Assembly: GCF_011009555.1 (NCBI RefSeq)
Contig: NZ_QXHD01000004.1
Coordinates: forward strand, 6,054,954 to 6,118,953
Direction of reading: 5' to 3'
Length of the DNA stretch: 64,000 bases
Origin: Adonisia turfae CCMR0081
GTDB lineage: Bacteria > Cyanobacteriota > Cyanobacteriia > Phormidesmidales > Phormidesmidaceae
This document shows positions 25,398-34,033 of this stretch, one piece after another. The first letter of the stretch is position 1; each line of letters starts with the position of its first letter. A program made the position numbers and the translations under genes. The notes under the pieces were generated by a model that was not told where the DNA came from, did no database searches, and was given only the letters and a program-made list of their open reading frames with translations.

Positions 25398-27431
25398 TTA
25401 CTTATGGTTGCTAGCCTCAGCCACAATTTTCTCCTTTAATCTCTCAGGTACAGTATTCAGATGGTCGTACTGCCAGCTGAAGAAGCCCACACCCATACTC
25501 AACGAACGCAGTTCCAGGATCAGCGTTTGCATTTCAGCAACCGGTAGCTGTGCAGACACCTCATCCCAACCAGGCCAGTTAGCCTTGTTGGTATACCCCA
25601 TCACCTGACCCCGACGACCGCTAATCAGAGTGAGCACGTTAGAGGTAAACCGATTCGGAACGGATATAGACAGAGAGGCAATCGGCTCTAACAGCGCAGG
25701 TTTGCACTCGGGTAGACCCGTTTGCATGGCAATGCGTGCAGCCTGCTTAAATGCCTGGTCAGAACTGTCTACATGGTGGTACGACCCGTTCTTAAGGGTG
25801 ACCGAGACATCCACCACTGGGAAGCCTAATGGCCCTTGCTTGAGAAACTCTCTCACACCAGTCTCAACACTGGGAATGTATTGTTTAGGAACAACGCCGC
25901 CAACAATTTTCTCAGCGAACTTAAACCCTTCTCCGCGCGGTAGGGGCTGAATGTCGATGTAAATATCACCAAACTGTCCATGGCCGCCGGTCTGGTGCTT
26001 ATAGCGCCCACGAATGTCCTCTTTGGCATTGCGAATGGTCTCTTTATAGGCCACCTGAGGAACGTGAGTGACCATGGATAGATTGTACTTACGGCGGAGC
26101 CAGTCCATGGCAATTTTGAGATGGACGTCTCCTTGTCCCCACAAGATTACTTCGTGGGTGTCGCCATGTTGTTCCCAATGCAGAGCAGGATCTTCATCTA
26201 CTAGCTTGTTGAGTGCTCCACTCAGCTTGACTTCGTCATCGCGCTTTTCGGGAGCAATGGCTAAGGAGTAAACCGCTGGCAGAATATCTGCGATAGGTAA
26301 GGTTTCGTCAGAGTTTTCTGCTGTGGTGAGGGTGTCGCCAGTCCTAGCGTGTTCTAGACGTGCGATTGCAACCACGCTACCTGCTTCAGCTGCACTGAGT
26401 GCCTGCTGCTGACTACCCATCAAAGAATACAAACCGCCCATGCGATCTAGCCCTAGGTTGGCTCCATCCTTGAGGGTGCCTCGCCACAGCCGAGCTAAAG
26501 ACAGTTTGCCGCCTTGGGGACTGTAGTAGGTTTTGAGAATCTGAACCAAAGGCTCAGTAGAGTTCAGATCAATGCCACGTCGTTCTGCAGTGACCTGAGG
26601 CTCAGGCGTTTCTCGTACTAATGCATCCAGCAGTGGACGAACGCCATAGTCCTTAGAGGCTACACCGACAAAGACGGGCACCACTAGGTCTGCGCCCAGT
26701 TCCATTTTGAGATCCTGGATAATCTCGTCCTCCGGTGGATCAATTTCTTCCAGTAGCTCTTCTAAGAGGTGATCATCGAAGTCTGCCAGGGTCTCTAGCA
26801 TTTCCGTGCGGGCTATTGCTTCTTCGACCGCCAACTCCTGAGGCAATGGCACTGGATCGGCGGCGGCTCCTGCGTGGTAGTGATAGGCCTGCTCACTGAC
26901 TAAATCAATGAACCCGACCAAGTCTGCTCCAGCGCCGATGGGATATTGATGGGGGACCAGGGGCCGACTGGAGACTGATTTTAAGGCTTCTAAGACGTCA
27001 GAAAATGGTGCACTGGCCCGATCCATTTTGTTGAGCCAGAGAACATGGGGAATTTCCCATTTATCTAGAAAATGCAGCAGTGGCGATACGGTAAGTACTC
27101 GGCTAGGGTCAGGTTCGCACACGACGATGGCGGCATCTACTCCCATCAATACATGTAGCGGTTCTTGGAGCAGCTCGATGGAACCTGGGCAGTCAAGGAA
27201 TGTAAAACGAATGCCGCCGTACTCAGTACAGGCGGCATTCGTTTCGACCGTCATTTGGCGATTGCGGGCTTCAGGTGTATGGTCTCCAATCGTATTACCT
27301 TCAGGAATGGATCCTTTTCGAGAAATCGTATCGGTGACCGAAAGTAGACTTTCAAGCAATGTGGTTTTACCACTGGAATATGGGCCTACAATCGCCACGT
27401 TTCGTGAACGAGAGACAGCAGCTTTTGCCAT
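25398..27431 (-). CDS. Elongation factor G-like GTPase (FusA-type), catalytic His replaced
   Basis: This 677-aa protein has EF-G domains I-V: P-loop GPYSSGKTTLLESLL, switch region, LDCPGSIELLQE where EF-G has DTPGH, NKMDR, then domain II, IV and V motifs (GGHGQFGDIYIDIQPLPRGE, and QVMGYTNKANWPGWD, ELRSLSMGVGFF). The His that positions the hydrolytic water in EF-G/EF-Tu is Ser here, as in EF-G-like paralogues of unclear role. So it may be a translation-related GTPase rather than the housekeeping EF-G. It stands alone downstream of the flotillin operon. Its start is clear at 27431. Confidence 0.85.
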   Translation of the reverse strand: MAKAAVSRSRNVAIVGPYSSGKTTLLESLLSVTDTISRKGSIPEGNTIGDHTPEARNRQMTVETNAACTEYGGIRFTFLDCPGSIELLQEPLHVLMGVDAAIVVCEPDPSRVLTVSPLLHFLDKWEIPHVLWLNKMDRASAPFSDVLEALKSVSSRPLVPHQYPIGAGADLVGFIDLVSEQAYHYHAGAAADPVPLPQELAVEEAIARTEMLETLADFDDHLLEELLEEIDPPEDEIIQDLKMELGADLVVPVFVGVASKDYGVRPLLDALVRETPEPQVTAERRGIDLNSTEPLVQILKTYYSPQGGKLSLARLWRGTLKDGANLGLDRMGGLYSLMGSQQQALSAAEAGSVVAIARLEHARTGDTLTTAENSDETLPIADILPAVYSLAIAPEKRDDEVKLSGALNKLVDEDPALHWEQHGDTHEVILWGQGDVHLKIAMDWLRRKYNLSMVTHVPQVAYKETIRNAKEDIRGRYKHQTGGHGQFGDIYIDIQPLPRGEGFKFAEKIVGGVVPKQYIPSVETGVREFLKQGPLGFPVVDVSVTLKNGSYHHVDSSDQAFKQAARIAMQTGLPECKPALLEPIASLSISVPNRFTSNVLTLISGRRGQVMGYTNKANWPGWDEVSAQLPVAEMQTLILELRSLSMGVGFFSWQYDHLNTVPERLKEKIVAEASNHK

Positions 27432-27732
27432 TAGGTTTACCCCTTTTTCTAAAGAGACGACTATTGGCCAAGCTCAGATTGACTTGTTAGGTTATAGGGC
27501 GTCTGAGCTGGTAGAGCGGGGAAAATAACCTCTTAACGGAAATTAAGGGCGAAAATATTGGTTAAGAAGTGTATAACCCCTTGGTTTATATAGCCAGCCT
27601 AACGCTGCTGCAAACCTTTAATGACAAGGGGTTTGAAAAAGTTCACTAGGTTAAGAAGCATGAGCAACCTTGAAGTTTTGAGTGGTAAATGTTGAGTTTT
27701 GAATTGAGCTTAGAAAGTATCCAACTGGACAA
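27432..27732. other. Intergenic region, no feature seen
   Basis: About 300 bp between two minus-strand genes. I see no open frame, strong hairpin or promoter I can place, only a weak AT-rich stretch near 27570-27600. Confidence 0.4.
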
Positions 27733-28701
27733 CTAAGTTAACGAATAACCGAGTCGCGTTAGGGTTTTTCCGGCAGATTGATGCCACAGGTCGATATGTT
27801 CTTGCGATAAGGCTGTTTTCCAGTTGTTGATATTTCCCTTGTTGATATGTTGGCCAATGCCTTTATTCTTAATGTTTTCAATATTGTAGGATTCTATAAT
27901 TTGGCTCAGTTCTGTAGTCGTAATCTCTAAATCAATAAAGTTACAGATTTGATTGAGTTGAGCGATCGGATCTTCTCGCAGTTCCTCATATTTGATTGAA
28001 TACATACGAGCTGAAAAGGCTGGATCTAGAGAAAGTTTTTCACTTAAAGCAATGCATCTTTCCCATTGAGAAATTATGGTTCTTGTGTCGTATTCAGCCC
28101 ATCGCTTTGTTGTAGCTCTGGCTTGTAAAGACGCACAAACATCCCGACCATCTCGGACTATGTTGATGATTCTGGCTTCGGGCCAACTATTTAAGATGAC
28201 ATCAGCATATTTAATGTGAAATGGAGTTTTTTCGAGAAAAAACTGTTGCGGCTGTCCGCCCACCTGTTCAAAAAAAATATCGATAATAAGCTGGATTAGG
28301 TACTGGGCCTTCTCTAGATCTGAATCTGAGTTTTGTCTTACTTGGTGGATTAAGGTTTTAAGTTGTTGATAGCTAATGAGATGATGTAAACCGATATCGT
28401 TGTTTTTTTGATAAATTTGGTAGCTCTTCAAGATACTGTTCCAAACATTTGAAGAGGTTGCTCCAAACAACAAAGCAGTGATGCCAAAATGTCTTGCGAA
28501 GCGTGGCCAGTCTTGCCAACGGCGTTGTGCATTTAATTTAGTGATATAGGTGAATGGCTCATAGATAAGCCGATAAATATGACTCTCATTTTTTACGGGA
28601 ATCACATTTCTATGATTAGAGAGCATTTTCTGTAACCACGTAGTGCCCGAGCGAGGACAACCAACAATAAAAATCTTTTTGTAAGAAATCTGAGCTTCCA
28701 T
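27733..28701 (-). CDS. Sulfotransferase family protein
   Basis: This 322-aa protein carries the PAPS-binding motifs of sulfotransferases: the 5'-phosphosulfate loop KKIFIVGCPRSGTTWLQKM and the 3'-phosphate motif ARIINIVRDGRDVCASLQA, with YEELREDPIAQLNQIC as a further signature. The reaction would move sulfate from PAPS to a hydroxyl or amine on a sugar, lipid or small molecule. The acceptor is unknown. It has no membrane span. The next gene upstream is on the same strand but 284 bp away beyond a strong terminator, so it is probably a separate transcript. Confidence 0.85.
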   Translation of the reverse strand: MEAQISYKKIFIVGCPRSGTTWLQKMLSNHRNVIPVKNESHIYRLIYEPFTYITKLNAQRRWQDWPRFARHFGITALLFGATSSNVWNSILKSYQIYQKNNDIGLHHLISYQQLKTLIHQVRQNSDSDLEKAQYLIQLIIDIFFEQVGGQPQQFFLEKTPFHIKYADVILNSWPEARIINIVRDGRDVCASLQARATTKRWAEYDTRTIISQWERCIALSEKLSLDPAFSARMYSIKYEELREDPIAQLNQICNFIDLEITTTELSQIIESYNIENIKNKGIGQHINKGNINNWKTALSQEHIDLWHQSAGKTLTRLGYSLT

Positions 28702-28872
28702 TTAAGCCTGCTTTATCGAGAAGTAAGGGCATCAATTTAAGCTGGGAAAGCTTGGCTGAGTGGGAGTTAGAAGCTCATGAATTCTGGCTTCTGACTCCTG
28801 ACTTCTATGCTTGGAGACCTGTCCCGCTCTGACTTGATACCCGAATTAAACCTATAGGTTCGGTGAAATGAG

Positions 28873-28902
28873 AAACAGCTAGTCCAAACGGACTAGCTGT
28901 TT
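28873..28902 (-). terminator. Strong bidirectional-style terminator hairpin
   Basis: AAACAGCTAGTCC (28873-28885) is perfectly complementary to GGACTAGCTGTTT (28890-28902) around an AAAC loop. It lies just beyond the small gene at 28986-29102 and would stop transcription coming from it. Confidence 0.75.
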
Positions 28903-28985
28903 TCTATAGGTAAAATTCCCCTAAAGCGATGCGCGCTAACGGAAAATCACGAACTAGGCAACATGTTTCATATCTCTGTTATTTC

Positions 28986-29102
28986 TTATTTCCAATTTTT
29001 ATTCACGCCAATGAGATTGCCAAATAACATGATGAAACCACTAGCCAAAATAATGATGGCCAAAGCTACAAAAATACCGTCGTAGGTTGCTAGGTCTTCC
29101 AT
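28986..29102 (-). CDS. Small single-span membrane protein, 38 aa
   Basis: The minus frame starts MEDLATYDGIFVALAIIILA, continues SGFIMLFGNLIGVNKNWK and stops at 28986. It has an acidic N-terminus, one membrane helix and a positive C-terminus, the build of tiny photosynthetic-complex subunits (photosystem, cytochrome b6f or NDH), although I cannot match it to a known one. It lies directly downstream of the 160-aa gene (26 bp gap) and is followed by a strong terminator, so it may be the last gene of that transcript. Confidence 0.5.
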   Translation of the reverse strand: MEDLATYDGIFVALAIIILASGFIMLFGNLIGVNKNWK

Positions 29103-29128
29103 AGTGCGGAGTGAAGGTTTTTATACTC

Positions 29129-29611
29129 TTATAGTTTAGAGGTTGGTGTTGAGTTGCGGGCACGCTGACCGTCAAACTTGTCAAGCATGATGTCGCTATA
29201 ATGACTTGCGATCGCACCCACCGACAGCAAACATACTTCTAGCTCTGTTGGGTCCATATGTTGGCCACCCAAAATCCGGTTAGCAAAAAATACAGTACCG
29301 GCTTCATCGGTCTGAAAGGAGCCAAATCGCATTTTTCGGTTTTCGTCCAGTAAAAACCTCAGTAAATATAACTCTGGGCCACAGCCGATGGCCACACAGC
29401 TGCTGGCTCGCACAATGGCCAGTTCCTTATCGGGGTAAGGATGCGCCTCCCAGGGCAATATGTAAAGCTCAATCAGCGTTGTATTTTGGTAAATTAAGTC
29501 AAAATAAGGCTTTTCATCGCTCGCCCGCACCGTTTTCTTAAATACGCTGCCACTTAGATAGTCTTGAACCCGTTCATAGGTTAACTCTTGGGCTCCATTT
29601 GTAAATTTCAT
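29129..29611 (-). CDS. Conserved hypothetical protein, 160 aa (possibly YbjN-like)
   Basis: This soluble protein begins MKFTNGAQELTYERVQDYLS and has a mixed alpha/beta pattern with LIYQNTTLIELYILPWEAHP and CVAIGCGPELYLLRFLLDEN, then SVGAIASHYSDIMLDKFDG near the end. The strand-helix order resembles YbjN/type III chaperone-like folds, but this is only a structural impression. It is 14 bp after the DevA-type ATPase gene on the same strand, so it may be co-transcribed with the exporter. Confidence 0.55.
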   Translation of the reverse strand: MKFTNGAQELTYERVQDYLSGSVFKKTVRASDEKPYFDLIYQNTTLIELYILPWEAHPYPDKELAIVRASSCVAIGCGPELYLLRFLLDENRKMRFGSFQTDEAGTVFFANRILGGQHMDPTELEVCLLSVGAIASHYSDIMLDKFDGQRARNSTPTSKL

Positions 29612-29625
29612 AGGTGGTTTACCAC

Positions 29626-30414
29626 TTACATGATGAACATGTCGGCGCTGACTTCTGTCATGGCACCTTTTGTCTTGCTTTGGACAAAGGCATTGGGAGT
29701 GGTATCTGATTCTAGACGACCGTCCACCAGGTTAATAATCCGATCGGCTACGTCTAAAATACGGTTGTCATGGGTAACCATCAGCACGGTGCAACCCTCT
29801 TGTCGCGATAGGGTGTGGAGATAGTTGACCACGTCCCGACCAGACTTTTTATCTAAGGCCGCTGTGGGTTCATCAGCCAAAATTAGCTTTGGATGGTTGA
29901 CTAGGGCTCGGGCAATTGCCACCTGTTGTTTTTGTCCCCCAGACAGCGAATGGGGCTTATAATCGACTCGATCAGCGAGTCCCAGTGCACTGAGCATGGC
30001 TACGGCCTGCTCTCGCTTTGAAACAAAGTCTCCTGTCAGTTCCACGGCCATTTCTACATTTTGGCTGGCGGTCAGAGACTCAAATAAATTGTGAGCTTGA
30101 AAGATAAAGCCGATATTGCGTCGGACATTGACCATGGCGCGTTCGCTCATGCCAACGAGTTCTTGGTCCAGTATGCGCAGACTGCCGTCCTGTAAATGTC
30201 GCAAAGCCCCCGCCAGGGTGAGCAGTGTTGTCTTACCGGAACCTGATGGGCCGGTCAGGATAACAATCTGACCCTTGGGTAGCTCCAGGGAAATGTCGAA
30301 CAGCACCTGCTTGCTCAGGTCGCCGATACCAAAGTAATAGTTAAGATGCTGAATATGGACGGCTAGGTCGTCCTGTGGAGGGTCAAACGTAGATTGTTGC
30401 TGAGTTTTGAACAT
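29626..30414 (-). CDS. DevA-like ABC transporter ATPase
   Basis: This 262-aa ATPase has Walker A LTGPSGSGKTTLLTLAGAL, Q-loop IFQAHNLFESLTA, signature HSLSGGQKQQVAIARALVNH, Walker B KLILADEPTAALD and the H-loop VLMVTHD. It belongs to the MacB/LolD/DevA group that powers FtsX-like permeases. The gene is the last of an operon with two DevC-like permeases and a DevB-like adaptor, the composition of DevBCA exporters, which in Anabaena export heterocyst glycolipids. Here the substrate is unknown, and no heterocyst genes are seen nearby. Confidence 0.9.
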   Translation of the reverse strand: MFKTQQQSTFDPPQDDLAVHIQHLNYYFGIGDLSKQVLFDISLELPKGQIVILTGPSGSGKTTLLTLAGALRHLQDGSLRILDQELVGMSERAMVNVRRNIGFIFQAHNLFESLTASQNVEMAVELTGDFVSKREQAVAMLSALGLADRVDYKPHSLSGGQKQQVAIARALVNHPKLILADEPTAALDKKSGRDVVNYLHTLSRQEGCTVLMVTHDNRILDVADRIINLVDGRLESDTTPNAFVQSKTKGAMTEVSADMFIM

Positions 30415-30449
30415 GCTATTAACCTAATTCAACGCCACTATAAAAGTTG

Positions 30450-31619
30450 CTAAAACACGTCTGCTGGGTCGGTGGTTTGGACTTTGCGGACTGCGATCGC
30501 CCCCGACACTAAACACATAATGAATGTGGCCACTAGCAAATTCAGGACGCGTTCGGGGGTCATTTGAAAAAATAGACCAGTGGCATTACCTGCTGCCTGA
30601 TAGAGCAGCTGACTGACCAGAACCCCTGGAATAAATCCCAATACAGATAAGATCAAGGCTTCTTGCATCACGACCCCCAGTAGATAGCCATTTTTGTAGC
30701 CCATGGCCTTGAGCGTGGCATATTCAGCCCAGTGGTCTGCCACATCGGTGTAGAGAATCTGGTAGACCAGGATAATGCCGACAAAAAAGCCCATGCTGGT
30801 CAGCAGCGAAAACACAAAGCCGATGTTGGTGTTTTCTTGCCAATATTTACGTTCGCGAATGACAAAACCGTTCTCCCCATCGCGAGCCATGACCAACACA
30901 TCATTGGGTAGATTGTCCTGCAGCGTTTTCACGATGCGATCGACATTGGTTCCTGGTTCAAGTTTGACGACACCTATATCCACCGTGGCAAAGCTACGCT
31001 TATCCTCCTCGGGACCTCGGTCAGCAAAGTAGCGCAGAAAATTTTGGTCGCTCATGATCAGGTTGCCATTGCCTGAGGCAAAGTCAGTGCCCATGGTAAA
31101 GGTGCCGACCAAACGAATGCGTCGATCGGCCAATTCACTCACTACTCCAGCTTCCACTGGCCCTACCTCTGCCCGTGATTGGGTATCCATGAGCGCGGTT
31201 TCTGGGAGCTTCAAAACCTGGCGATGGGCCTTGATTTCAGGAATATTGAGGACTGGTTCATCGGGGTTGATGGCAATGACCCTGACACCACGCGACGTAC
31301 GATTGTCTGGATTTTTCCAGTTCACTTCACTGACGTATATGGCGAAGGCGTCCTGGACACCTTCGAAGGCACGGGCCTGGTACAGCCGCCTGCGGGCAAA
31401 GGCCCGAGGCACAAACATGTTGGTACGCAATCGATTGACGATTATTACCTCACCGTTAAACCGATTGAGTAGCTGGAGCTGACTGTCGTACAGGGCATTC
31501 ATAAACCCGTTGAACATAAACATCAGCAGCACAGCAAAGCCTACACCCGCTAACGACGTGGCAAAACGTCTGCGGTCGTGGGTCAGGTTGAGCCAGGCTA
31601 GGGGAATGCGTTTGATCAT
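30450..31619 (-). CDS. DevC-like ABC transporter permease (second copy)
   Basis: This 389-aa FtsX/MacB-type permease starts with a helix (ATSLAGVGFAVLLMFMFNGF), has a large extracytoplasmic domain (residues ~45-255), then three helices near the C-terminus (FVFSLLTSMGFFVGIILVYQ, LGFIPGVLVSQLLYQAAGN, LNLLVATFIMCLVSGAIAVR) and ends DPADVF. The next gene encodes a close paralogue of similar length with the same ending, DPAEIF. The two permeases, with one ATPase and one adaptor, suggest a heterodimeric transporter. Start chosen at ATG 31619. Confidence 0.9.
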   Translation of the reverse strand: MIKRIPLAWLNLTHDRRRFATSLAGVGFAVLLMFMFNGFMNALYDSQLQLLNRFNGEVIIVNRLRTNMFVPRAFARRRLYQARAFEGVQDAFAIYVSEVNWKNPDNRTSRGVRVIAINPDEPVLNIPEIKAHRQVLKLPETALMDTQSRAEVGPVEAGVVSELADRRIRLVGTFTMGTDFASGNGNLIMSDQNFLRYFADRGPEEDKRSFATVDIGVVKLEPGTNVDRIVKTLQDNLPNDVLVMARDGENGFVIRERKYWQENTNIGFVFSLLTSMGFFVGIILVYQILYTDVADHWAEYATLKAMGYKNGYLLGVVMQEALILSVLGFIPGVLVSQLLYQAAGNATGLFFQMTPERVLNLLVATFIMCLVSGAIAVRKVQTTDPADVF

Positions 31620-31630
31620 GGCTTTCCCCT

Positions 31631-32776
31631 CTAAAAGATTTCTGCTGGGTCAGCTTTCACCGCTTTGCGTACGGAAATCAGACCCGATAGGCAGCACATG
31701 ACTAATGTTAGGATCAGCACAAAGATGACTCGACCACCGTTCATGGCGACGGGTAACGTGCCAGCGGTGGCGGTGGCGGTGAGATGGTAGAGCCCGAGAG
31801 CCGCTGCTAGCCCCGGAATATAGCCCAATAATGCCAATAAAATTGCTTCCTGCAGCACGATTTTGAATAAGTACTGGGAGCGATACCCCATGGCTTTCAT
31901 GGTGGCGTACTCAGGCAGGTGATCGCGAATGTCAGTAAACAAGATCTGATAGACAATCACAGCCCCCACTACAAATGAAACCATTACACCCATGCTGAAA
32001 ATAAAGCCAATGGATGTGGCTTCTAGCCAGTAGGTGGAGTCATGCTCGATGATGCCTGCCTTGGTGTACACATCCACATCGGCGGGTAGGACTGAGCGCA
32101 TGGTTTCTGCCACTTTTTCTGCCGAGACCCCTGGCTGGAGTTGGACGAGGCCCACATTGACCAGACTCAACGGTCGTGGTTCTAGATACCTGATAAAATT
32201 CTGATCGCTCATGATCAGGGTGCCATCAGCCGCAAATCCACCTCCTAGAAAATAGGTGCCGCCGATGGTGGCGCGACGACGATCCGCTTCAGTGGTGGTG
32301 CCAATGTCTTGGGGGCCAAACTCGGGGCGTGAGAATCTGTCCATAAATACGGTGTCGGGTTGACTGAGGATGCGGCGGGCCTCTTCACCCTGTAATTCAG
32401 GCATCAGAAATACGGGGTCATTGGGATTGACGCCATAGACAAAGATGGCGCGGCTGACACCGGTTTCTGGGTTACGCCACAGTAGATATTCGCTGTAGAG
32501 GGGCATGACGCGCTCCACACCATCCACGCCAGCGACCTGGTACAGTCGCTCCCGTGGAAAGGCGGTAGAAGTGCTAATTTCCAGTGTTTCTGGCGAAATT
32601 AAGAAGAGCTCGGCATTGAACTGTTCATAGAAATTGGTGGCAGTGGAGATCAGGGCTCCCATGAACCCAAGGTTCATAAAAATTAGAATGACGGCGAAAG
32701 CCACACCTGCGATCGCAACCACTAACCTGGTACGCTCGTGCATTAAGTTGGCCCAAGCCACCGACACCCTGGCCAT
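31631..32776 (-). CDS. DevC-like ABC transporter permease (first copy)
   Basis: This 381-aa paralogue of the following gene shares its layout: an N-terminal helix (LVVAIAGVAFAVILIFMNLG), an extracytoplasmic domain, and C-terminal helices (IGFIFSMGVMVSFVVGAVIV, LLALLGYIPGLAAALGLYHL, VIFVLILTLVMCCLSGLISV). Both keep the DHxxEYATMKAMGY-type coupling sequence (DHLPEYATMKAMGYRSQYLF here) before the third helix. It begins 2 bp after the adaptor gene's stop. The pair is likely to pack together around one ATPase dimer. Confidence 0.9.
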   Translation of the reverse strand: MARVSVAWANLMHERTRLVVAIAGVAFAVILIFMNLGFMGALISTATNFYEQFNAELFLISPETLEISTSTAFPRERLYQVAGVDGVERVMPLYSEYLLWRNPETGVSRAIFVYGVNPNDPVFLMPELQGEEARRILSQPDTVFMDRFSRPEFGPQDIGTTTEADRRRATIGGTYFLGGGFAADGTLIMSDQNFIRYLEPRPLSLVNVGLVQLQPGVSAEKVAETMRSVLPADVDVYTKAGIIEHDSTYWLEATSIGFIFSMGVMVSFVVGAVIVYQILFTDIRDHLPEYATMKAMGYRSQYLFKIVLQEAILLALLGYIPGLAAALGLYHLTATATAGTLPVAMNGGRVIFVLILTLVMCCLSGLISVRKAVKADPAEIF

Positions 32777-32778
32777 CG

Positions 32779-33966
32779 CTAGTTCTCCTCAGCTTGGATG
32801 TCGATCAGCACATCCACCTGAAGATTAGTCAGCATGGCGACGGCATCATCTTGATCGACTGCAATGCGCACCTCCACAATGCGGGCATCGGCATTGGCAG
32901 CCGGGTCATCGTCCAACACATCATTTTTAAAGATTTGCAGACCGATCGTTTCTACGGTGCCGGTCAGTTCTCCTGCAAAGGCTCCGTTACGGCTAGTAAT
33001 CATCGCCTTTTGTCCCGCTTTCACCAGGCCCACATCCGTTTCATAGACCTCGGCGACTACATACATTTCCTGCGTATCGCCCATGGAAAGCAGCCGATTG
33101 TTAGACACAGTCTCCCCTGGGCGCACATAGATATCGAGAATTTGACCCGCAGCTGGTGCTTTGATCACGGTGCGATTAAGTCTCGCTTCGGCCAGGGCTA
33201 AATTCTGCTGAGCCGCTTCTACGCCAGTTTCTACGGAGGCCAGTTGTAAATCTGCCTCTGCCATGGAAACTTGGGCAGCCGCATTGTCTAAGGCGGTATT
33301 TCGAGCTAGTTCTAGCTGGGTTTTGGTGGCCACAGCATTGGCAATGTCGCTGGTGAGTTCGTCGACCTCGGTTTGCTGACGGTCCAAATCTTGACGGGTA
33401 ATGGCCCCTTGGCTAAACAAATCCTTAAACCGAGCCAGATCGGTTTCCGCCAGAGCCAGGCGAGCTTCTAAGCTGCGAATCTGAGCTGCCTGGGCCTCAA
33501 TCGCCTGAATCTGCGGCTGATCAATTTGCCCCGCTTTGGTGTTAGCTTCGGTAATCCGGGCCGCGCCTAGACTGCGCTCCGCCGCTAAGGTTTGCTGAGC
33601 TTCCGCCAGCTGACTGGCGGCATAGTCCCGCTCAGCTTTACGGATTTCGTACATATCTAGCTCAGCTAAGACTTGGCCAGACTTTACCTGCACGCCTTCT
33701 TGCACCAGTAATTTAGCGAGCACTCCAGTCTCAGCGGCGGCCACATCAATCACTTCGCTTTTGGGTTCAATCCGCCCCAGGGCAGCGACATCTACTCGTT
33801 CGGGGGGTGGTTTAGCAGCTTCTTCCAGGGCTGCCTGTCGTGCCTGCCGTGCAGACCGTAGGGCTAGTAAGGATGCAGTGGCAATGAATAAAAGTAATGT
33901 AGCCCCAATCCAGACGCTGGTTTTTCTCAGGGGACGTTGCGCAGACTGTGGAACCATATGGATCAT
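32779..33966 (-). CDS. DevB-like membrane fusion protein (HlyD family adaptor)
   Basis: This 395-aa adaptor starts with a signal/anchor helix (IGATLLLFIATASLLALRSA), then a lipoyl half (LAKLLVQEGVQVKSGQVLAE), a long coiled coil (residues ~105-235) and the second lipoyl half (APAAGQILDIYVRPGETVSN) followed by a beta-barrel. It matches DevB, which bridges DevCA to TolC. It is the first gene of a four-gene operon: adaptor, permease, permease, ATPase. An ATG nine bases downstream (33957) is an alternative start. Confidence 0.9.
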   Translation of the reverse strand: MIHMVPQSAQRPLRKTSVWIGATLLLFIATASLLALRSARQARQAALEEAAKPPPERVDVAALGRIEPKSEVIDVAAAETGVLAKLLVQEGVQVKSGQVLAELDMYEIRKAERDYAASQLAEAQQTLAAERSLGAARITEANTKAGQIDQPQIQAIEAQAAQIRSLEARLALAETDLARFKDLFSQGAITRQDLDRQQTEVDELTSDIANAVATKTQLELARNTALDNAAAQVSMAEADLQLASVETGVEAAQQNLALAEARLNRTVIKAPAAGQILDIYVRPGETVSNNRLLSMGDTQEMYVVAEVYETDVGLVKAGQKAMITSRNGAFAGELTGTVETIGLQIFKNDVLDDDPAANADARIVEVRIAVDQDDAVAMLTNLQVDVLIDIQAEEN

Positions 33967-34033
33967 TAAGTTCTTTCTCTATGGTGCTGGGGTTAGAGAA
34001 AATTGGCTGAATTGTACTGTTTAGTTTAATTCT

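Noticed and set aside
28801..28870. tRNA-like GTCCCGCT...GGTTCGG segment
   Set aside because: It cannot be folded into a cloverleaf with matching acceptor and T arms.
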